Assembly (NCBI GenBank): GCA_964459205.1
Contig: CAYWKJ010000003.1
Span: 1-56,588 of the forward strand
Reading direction: 5' to 3'
Source of the DNA: JABJMC01 sp964459205
Lineage (GTDB): Bacteria; Patescibacteriota; Gracilibacteria; UBA1369; UBA12473
DNA: 56,588 bases
The first letter of the stretch is position 1. Each line of letters opens with the position of its first letter. The notes below the pieces were generated by a model that ran no database searches, was not told where the DNA came from, and saw nothing but the letters and a program-made list of their open reading frames with translations. Positions 51,826 to 56,588 of this stretch are shown piece after piece. Both the position numbers and the translations under genes were made by a program.

Positions 51826-52498
51826 TGGTAAAGGTAATGGTTGTTTCGTAGGAGCCAGAGGCAGTATAGGCAGGGATAGTTGTTTCCATTTCAGGTTGGA
51901 AAGAGTATTTCCCCACATAAGTATTAAGGAATCTGATCCATTTATCGCGCCATCTTCCTTCTAGTATTTTTTCAATATTTCGGATTTCTTTTTCGCCTGT
52001 TGGGGAGAGTGGGCTAGCCACTAGGGCCATGGGGTCTTGGCCGGTAAGTAGAATGACATTATCGGATGTGCCATCGTCATCACTGTCGGTAAAGGCGGTG
52101 AGGTCTGTTAGTAGTGGTGTTACTTGTGTTTGAGGTGAGCAGGCTTCGATTTCAATGGTGTCGTTTTCATCAGTGGCAACGCTGATATTGGTGAGGTCGA
52201 TGGTTTCACCGGTGGCACTGTCTACCAGGTCAGTCACGGTCATATAAAGTGAGAAGCGAGGGGTTGCTTTAGGCATAAAAATTCCGCGCATATCTTCAAA
52301 ATAAATAGGATCATTAAAAGTAATCGGGAGAGGGACGTCGCTAGTACTAACTTCAATTGTGCCAAAGTTTATATTGCTAGGCACTGAGGTAATGGATAGG
52401 CCACCACCACCAATACAAAGAATCGCGGCTGTTGCTATTTGAACTCCTAGCAAACTTATTAGTATCGGGCCAATAATGAGCGAAAGGCGTAATTTCAT
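51818..52498 (-). CDS. Secreted WxL-like protein, paralogue of 48226-48804
   Basis: 226 residues. Signal peptide (cleavage near ATA|AI). The mature start GGGGLSITSVPSNINFGTIEV, the middle IYFEDMRG...FSLYMTVTDL and the end ETTIPAYTASGSYETTITFTII match the 192-residue protein of the convergent operon segment by segment. A TSP3-like DSDDDGTSDNV sits at the same relative place. An extra ~30 residues (EGRWRDKWIRFLNTYVGKY) precede the final strand. It follows the Glu-repeat gene with a 2-nt gap. Again Phe/Tyr replace the family Trp. Confidence 0.65.
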   Translation of the reverse strand: MKLRLSLIIGPILISLLGVQIATAAILCIGGGGLSITSVPSNINFGTIEVSTSDVPLPITFNDPIYFEDMRGIFMPKATPRFSLYMTVTDLVDSATGETIDLTNISVATDENDTIEIEACSPQTQVTPLLTDLTAFTDSDDDGTSDNVILLTGQDPMALVASPLSPTGEKEIRNIEKILEGRWRDKWIRFLNTYVGKYSFQPEMETTIPAYTASGSYETTITFTII

Positions 52499-52500
52499 GA

Positions 52501-54984
52501 TTAGGTGGCGATTTCGCCATATACATCAAATACTCCGGCGGGCATGTCGTGCGGCAAGTTTAGATATATAGTCATGCCATCTAGGGCAAAGCGGGGGACA
52601 AGGAAGTAAAGGTATCCTTCGTCGTCGGTGTAGTTTTCATGAGTCCCACGGCTTACTTGAATCCATAGATTGTCTGATGGCAGAGTATAATCAGAATATG
52701 CGTCTTTCATTTCTGGGAAGCGGAGTAAAAGTTGTCCTCCATCAATAAATGGGTCTTGGGTAGGGAATTCGTTAATCTCTGTGTATAAAAGGAAGTCTTT
52801 GGAATTCTTTTTAAGTTGATTATCAAAGCTGATTTGAAATATAAAATCAGGTAGGCGTTCCCAAGTGTAGTCATTTTGAATAAGGTCGCTTAAAGTAGCG
52901 TTTTCTTCAACGTTTTCGGTGGTGTTTTCGGTTTCTTCAATCACTTCTTCTTCGGCTCGGACGTTTTCGAGTCGGACGGTGATTGGTTTGGTGTAATGAG
53001 CATCATATTCATACCCTTCTGCCTTTGGCGTGATAATGGCGCGATAGCTCTTATCAAGTTCTAAATTATTGGATTCTAGAACTGGAAGATTTGCTCCCTC
53101 GATGTTTTCGAATTTAGGGCCCGGACGAAGGAGAACAGGGGTTTTTTCGTCTTGAATTTTTTTGAGCAATAACTCAGCCGGTTCAAGTTTGGTTTCGTGA
53201 AGTTCACCTTCTTTTACCCCTAGTAAAATTTGATCTTCAGTAATGCTTTCTGGGAGGTCTTTATATATAAACCGGATGGTGTCTTTGTCTTCTAAAAGTT
53301 GAGTTTGCATGTGTAGGGTTTCTCCTGTTGATAGTGTTGTTGTCCATTCAATAACGCGGATGCGTTCTGGTGATTCGCCAATTAATTGGGTTGAGATAAA
53401 CGAGTTTTCTTGATCTAGAAGGATTTCTTGTGATAAAGCGAACGGCATGATTAGTGAGCCGGTATGCTCTTCCCAGGAGCTGGCTTCTTCAGATTCCTGA
53501 AAGGATAAAAAGCCGTTTTGGGCCGGATAAAGCGTTTCGAAAGTGTCGGAGTAGAAATTAAAAGGAAAACCGATTTCAATAGTGGTGGTTTCTGTGGTGT
53601 AAGTTTCTTCTTCTTCGTTGGAGAGTTCTTGCCAGAAATCATTGATTTTTACTCCTTGAAGATAAGTTTTTTGGTAGAATTCAGGGTCGTTTTCACGAAC
53701 TTGCCATTGGTATTCAAGATCTACTTCTTCCTCGAGGATGTTTACGGTGACTGAAGAGACAAGGATATCGTCTTCTAAGGCTGGATTTTCGTTTTCAATA
53801 ATTGCCTCGGTGATTTTGAGAATTGGTTTGGTGACTTCCTCAACAACTTCCTCTTCCTCAACAACTTCCTCTTCCTCAACAACTTCCTCTTCCTCAACAA
53901 CTTCCTCTTCCTCAACGACTTCTTCTTCCTCAACGACTTCTTCTTCCTCAACGACTTCTTCTTCTTCAACAACTTCCTCTTCCTCAGTAACTTCTTCTTC
54001 CTCAACGACTTCTTCTTCTTCAACAACTTCCTCTTCCTCAGTAACTTCTTCTTCCTCAATGACTTCTTCTTCCTCAACGACTTCTTCTTCCTCAGTAACT
54101 TCTTCTTCCTCAGTAACTTCTTCTTCCTCAATGACTTCTTCTTCCTCAATGACTTCTTCTTCCTCAACGACTTCTTCTTCTTCAACAACTTCTTCTTCTT
54201 CAACAACTTCTTCTTCTTCTTCAACAACTTCTTCTTCCTCAACAACTTCCTCTTCCTCAACAATTTCTTCTTCCTCAATAACTTCCTCTTCCTCAATAAC
54301 TTCCTCTTCCTCAACGATTTCCTCTTCCTCAATGACTTCTTCTTCCTCAACAACTTCTTCTTCCTCAACAACTTCTTCTTCCTCAACAACTTCTTCTTCC
54401 TCAACAACTTCCTCTTCCTCAACAACTTCCTCTTCCTCAATAACTTCCTCTTCCTCAATAACTTCCTCTTCCTCAATGATTTTTTCTTCTTCAATGATTT
54501 TTTCTTCTTCAATGATTTTTTCTTCCTCAACGACTTCTTCTTCCTCAGGTTCTTCTATGAGAATATCTGTTTGGAGGTTAGTGGTGTGGATTTTGAAGTG
54601 TAAATTTGGGAGGAAATCAGAGTGGAATATTAGGGGGTCGCTTAAATTAATGTCACGGCGTTCGCCTGCTTTATTTAAAATTGAGGCCTGTAAGTTAAAT
54701 AAGCCATTTTCGAATTTACTTAGATCTAGTGTGAATCCTTGAGAGCCGTCTTGGTAAGTGTTTATTTGATAATTGAAAGCTTCTTGTTTTCCTATGGGGA
54801 GTACTGGTTGAGCTACGATTTCTATAATTCCTTCTAATGTGTTGGCATTAGTTTCATCGATTCGGATTTCAATCGTGTCATCTTGGGGCCAGGCAGTTAC
54901 ATAGTGATTAACCATAAATAGCATGGAAATCGCTAGTGCGAGGTTAAAGCCTATTTTGAGGAAACGTTTTTTATTGGTGATCAT
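52501..54984 (-). CDS. Secreted protein with ~240-residue Glu-rich hexapeptide repeat
   Basis: 827 residues. N-terminal hydrophobic signal (~9-30), then an Ig/bacterial-adhesin-like domain (~35-145). A very regular (E)EEEVV-type hexapeptide repeat occupies ~148-388, predicted to be a long acidic rod or disordered spacer. A beta-rich domain (~400-640, FPFNFYSDTFETLYPAQNGFLSF..., nidogen-like in pattern) and a C-terminal beta domain follow. The start overlaps the upstream gene by 14 nt. Long Ser/Thr and Lys/Leu reading frames in other frames of the repeat are by-products. Function unknown; probably a surface stalk or adhesin of the WxL-like operon. Confidence 0.8.
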   Translation of the reverse strand: MITNKKRFLKIGFNLALAISMLFMVNHYVTAWPQDDTIEIRIDETNANTLEGIIEIVAQPVLPIGKQEAFNYQINTYQDGSQGFTLDLSKFENGLFNLQASILNKAGERRDINLSDPLIFHSDFLPNLHFKIHTTNLQTDILIEEPEEEEVVEEEKIIEEEKIIEEEKIIEEEEVIEEEEVIEEEEVVEEEEVVEEEEVVEEEEVVEEEEVVEEEEVIEEEEIVEEEEVIEEEEVIEEEEIVEEEEVVEEEEVVEEEEEVVEEEEVVEEEEVVEEEEVIEEEEVIEEEEVTEEEEVTEEEEVVEEEEVIEEEEVTEEEEVVEEEEVVEEEEVTEEEEVVEEEEVVEEEEVVEEEEVVEEEEVVEEEEVVEEEEVVEEEEVVEEVTKPILKITEAIIENENPALEDDILVSSVTVNILEEEVDLEYQWQVRENDPEFYQKTYLQGVKINDFWQELSNEEEETYTTETTTIEIGFPFNFYSDTFETLYPAQNGFLSFQESEEASSWEEHTGSLIMPFALSQEILLDQENSFISTQLIGESPERIRVIEWTTTLSTGETLHMQTQLLEDKDTIRFIYKDLPESITEDQILLGVKEGELHETKLEPAELLLKKIQDEKTPVLLRPGPKFENIEGANLPVLESNNLELDKSYRAIITPKAEGYEYDAHYTKPITVRLENVRAEEEVIEETENTTENVEENATLSDLIQNDYTWERLPDFIFQISFDNQLKKNSKDFLLYTEINEFPTQDPFIDGGQLLLRFPEMKDAYSDYTLPSDNLWIQVSRGTHENYTDDEGYLYFLVPRFALDGMTIYLNLPHDMPAGVFDVYGEIAT
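53835..54550 (-). repeat. Minisatellite of ~18-bp units coding for VVEEEE-type hexapeptides
   Basis: About 39 units, with variants VV, VI, VT, IV and II before the Glu block and one 7-residue unit (five Glu) that shifts the phase. The first few units near the N-terminal side read EEEKII. Copy number is likely to vary. Confidence 0.9.
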
Positions 54985-56371
54985 TGCAAGAAGGTTTGTG
55001 ATAGTGTTTTTTTATAGAAAGAGTGACCCAGCCAATAGCAAATAGATAGGCAAGCGTGGCTAGCAGGTAGAGAGCGTTATTAATAGGGAAAATTTGAGGG
55101 CTGTTTGCAGTTGAGGTTACATTGAAATTGGCCCGGACAACGTCGCTAATAATGTTTGTTGTTAAGTCGTGACTATAAATATAAGCAGTGTAATCGCCGT
55201 TTGGTACGCTTTCTGGTGCCTGAATGCTAAAAATACCTGATTCAGGGTGTGACATGGTTTCTAAAAACCATTCGCTTTTTCCTTTCCAGAGAATGAAAAT
55301 ATCAGATAAAGGATTTGTTTCTCCTTCAAAATTTAAATCAATATTTGGGCCAAATAAGGTAGTGCTTCCTAGACGTCCAATTTCTTCGATCGAGAAGATG
55401 GAAGTGGTAATGGTGGGGGAGTTAACCTTATAGTGGGCGTTGATTGTGAGCGGGACTTCTTCTTGTGAGCGGTTATAAGTTACTTGTCCGTATTCTTTTT
55501 CGTGTTCACTGACGTCAAATTCATCAAAAACTTGGACAATAATGGTAAAAGTTCCTTCTTGTGGGAAGGGTGTGTGAACAGTGAAAGTGCCGGAAGGATC
55601 AGCTTGGCCAGACCAGGCTAAATAGCGTGCGCCGGCATCGTTTCTTAAAAATATTTTAATATTTTGGTTGACCGGAGCTTTTCCATATAAAAAGAAGTTG
55701 GAGTTTGTAAAAGTTATGCCGTTTAGGTCAATAACATCGATTTCTCCGTTGAAAAGTGGAGTTTCGAGGTTGGGGTCTTCTCCTTTTACAATTTCAATGG
55801 CGTCTGTGCGGCTATCGTTATCGGTGTCTTTTTGAAAATCACTGTCACTGAGTGTGAGTTCGGTGTCGGCGATGTGTGAGATGCTGTCTTTGTTTAGGTT
55901 AATGATGGAATAACTAGTTTCTTCTTGGCCTTCGGTGAAAGTGATTTGACTGCTGTGATGGGCAAAAACTATTAAGTCCGAGTTTCGTTCGGCCGTGAGC
56001 TCGGTTGATTCAGAGACGTTCCCCCAATAGTCGATAGTGGTGAGCATAAAGGTGTTGAATCCTTGCTCTAATTTGAGAGTGGTTTGGGTTTGCGCAGTGT
56101 CGTCGGTCTGAAGAGTTTGAATTAATACTTCATTAGATTGGATTTCAATAGTGGCGTTTGGTTCACTTTGGATGTTTACATGAATTTGTTCTTGGTTTTC
56201 GGAGAGATTAAGAGATAAGATAACAGGTTTTTCTCCGTAAGTATCGGCTTGCAAAGAGATATTTCCAATGGTTTCTAAATTGGAATTACGGTCAATTTCT
56301 GCGGTGGCGGCCTGTATTGGTAGGCCGACAAGCAAGAAAATAAGTGCAAGTTTTAGTATTTGTTTCGTCAT
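54971..56371 (-). CDS. Secreted single-pass surface protein with Ig-like and TSP3-like regions
   Basis: 466 residues. Signal peptide (cleavage near ATA|EI). Ig-like beta domains (NATIEIQSNEVLIQTLQ..., VNQNIKIFLRNDAGARYLAWSGQADPSGTFTV, NGDYTAYIYSHDL) flank a calcium-type stretch (DFQKDTDNDSRTDAIEI). One C-terminal membrane helix (~432-452) and a His/Lys tail. It is the first gene of the minus-strand operon with 52501-54984 and 51818-52498. The layout (signal, beta domains, TM, basic end) matches the convergent operon. No family assigned. Confidence 0.75.
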   Translation of the reverse strand: MTKQILKLALIFLLVGLPIQAATAEIDRNSNLETIGNISLQADTYGEKPVILSLNLSENQEQIHVNIQSEPNATIEIQSNEVLIQTLQTDDTAQTQTTLKLEQGFNTFMLTTIDYWGNVSESTELTAERNSDLIVFAHHSSQITFTEGQEETSYSIINLNKDSISHIADTELTLSDSDFQKDTDNDSRTDAIEIVKGEDPNLETPLFNGEIDVIDLNGITFTNSNFFLYGKAPVNQNIKIFLRNDAGARYLAWSGQADPSGTFTVHTPFPQEGTFTIIVQVFDEFDVSEHEKEYGQVTYNRSQEEVPLTINAHYKVNSPTITTSIFSIEEIGRLGSTTLFGPNIDLNFEGETNPLSDIFILWKGKSEWFLETMSHPESGIFSIQAPESVPNGDYTAYIYSHDLTTNIISDVVRANFNVTSTANSPQIFPINNALYLLATLAYLFAIGWVTLSIKKHYHKPSCNDHQ

Positions 56372-56392
56372 TCAAGGGTTTTTTATCGTAAT

Positions 56393-56414
56393 ATTATACC
56401 TTAAAATTAGGTAT
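56393..56414 (-). promoter_or_regulatory. Promoter -10 with overlapping dyad upstream of the 466-residue gene
   Basis: Minus strand TATAAT (56398-56393) lies 21 nt before the start codon. An inverted repeat ATACCT-N7-AGGTAT (56396-56401, 56409-56414) overlaps the -10 and could be an operator. The -35 is poor. Confidence 0.5.
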
Positions 56415-56474
56415 AAATAAAGGGGTTTGGGGTGACGCGCAAAGGAGTATGGGGTGTAGTGTACTTTTAAAATA

Positions 56475-56503
56475 TTGAAACGAAAGTCATCCGCGGTTAT
56501 GAT
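56475..56503 (+). promoter_or_regulatory. Promoter of tRNA-Cys
   Basis: TTGAAA (56475-56480), 17-bp spacer, TATGAT (56498-56503), 11 nt before the tRNA. Confidence 0.72.
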
Positions 56504-56514
56504 GTGTCCGATAT

Positions 56515-56588
56515 GGCGCGGTGGCGGAGTGGCTACGCAGAGGTCTGCAAAACCTTGTACACCGGTTCAATTCCGGTCCGCGCCTCCA
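56515..56588 (+). tRNA. tRNA-Cys (anticodon GCA), CCA encoded
   Basis: Acceptor GGCGCGG pairs with CCGCGCC; anticodon loop CTGCAAA gives GCA; T arm CCGG-TTCAATT-CCGG; discriminator T, as in tRNA-Cys, followed by CCA that is also the last three bases of the window. Confidence 0.95.

Noticed and set aside
53738..54742. Long plus-strand frame rich in Ser/Thr, and a minus-strand Lys/Leu frame over the same repeat
   Set aside because: Both are other-frame readings of the GAGGAAG-type repeat encoding VVEEEE. The Glu frame has a signal peptide and folded-looking flanks.
1..56588. UGA recoded as glycine (Gracilibacteria/SR1 code)
   Set aside because: TGA ends well-defined genes at coupled junctions (prmC into prfA, the TSP3 protein into rpmE, aroC), and conserved glycines are not encoded by TGA.

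Overview
This 56.6 kb fragment reads like a chromosomal contig from a small-genome, AT-rich Candidate Phyla Radiation (Patescibacteria) bacterium. Candidatus Peregrinibacteria is my best guess, by inference only. The reasons are very compact gene packing, large SLH-anchored and repeat-rich surface proteins, many single-pass secreted proteins of unknown family, and start codons with A/T-rich leaders and no visible Shine-Dalgarno sequence. TGA is used as a stop in tightly coupled genes (for example prmC/prfA and the overlap into rpmE), so the UGA=Gly code of Gracilibacteria/SR1 does not apply. The right edge ends exactly at the CCA of a tRNA-Cys, and a 10-N scaffold gap lies at 47940-47949. I saw no insertion sequence, phage or CRISPR array.

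Layout, left to right: (1) 52-12678, a ~4200-residue S-layer-type protein. (2) 12727-17198 (minus), a complete LivFGMHK-type ABC importer with a terminator between the binding-protein gene and the membrane genes. (3) 17278-22888 (minus), gyrA, a TSP3/calcium-type membrane protein, rpmE (L31 with a long charged tail) and aroC in one tight string. (4) 23002-27556 (plus), a GGDEF protein with intact active and inhibitory motifs, a VirB4/TraC-like ATPase and a small HExxH protein. (5) 27524-29788 (minus), an SLH-anchored S41 protease and a hypothetical gene. (6) 29954-36946 (plus), a FecR-like membrane protein, gyrB, a small hypothetical, then rpsU-prmC-prfA. (7) 36894-45050 (minus), an exported hypothetical and then the aromatic operon aroF-aroB-aroA-MFS-aroK-nadB. 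(8) tatD and radA (convergent) and tRNA-Lys. (9) A damaged gene at the scaffold gap. (10) 48226-56371, two convergent operons of secreted proteins that look like a divergent WxL/DUF916 cell-surface system. (11) tRNA-Cys.

The most striking signal is the ~240-nt leader of the aromatic operon. A strong promoter is followed almost at once by a 32-codon reading frame ending in a Trp/Phe/Tyr cluster (8 aromatic residues in 10 codons). After it come three mutually exclusive pairings laid out like a classical amino-acid attenuator: a 1:2 hairpin, a 2:3 antiterminator, and a 3:4 terminator with eight U residues. The first part of the same RNA can also fold as a compact three-way junction. The operon encodes DAHP synthase, 3-dehydroquinate synthase, EPSP synthase, shikimate kinase, an MFS carrier and L-aspartate oxidase, so the predicted logic is sensing of charged aromatic tRNAs to control aromatic synthesis. 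The second notable system is the WxL-like surface cluster, in which the family's Trp positions appear replaced by Phe/Tyr.

Promoters are unusually legible. Many genes have a -35/-10 pair with a 17-bp spacer, and the start codon lies about 30 nt after the -10 box without a Shine-Dalgarno sequence. This regularity was used to choose several starts.
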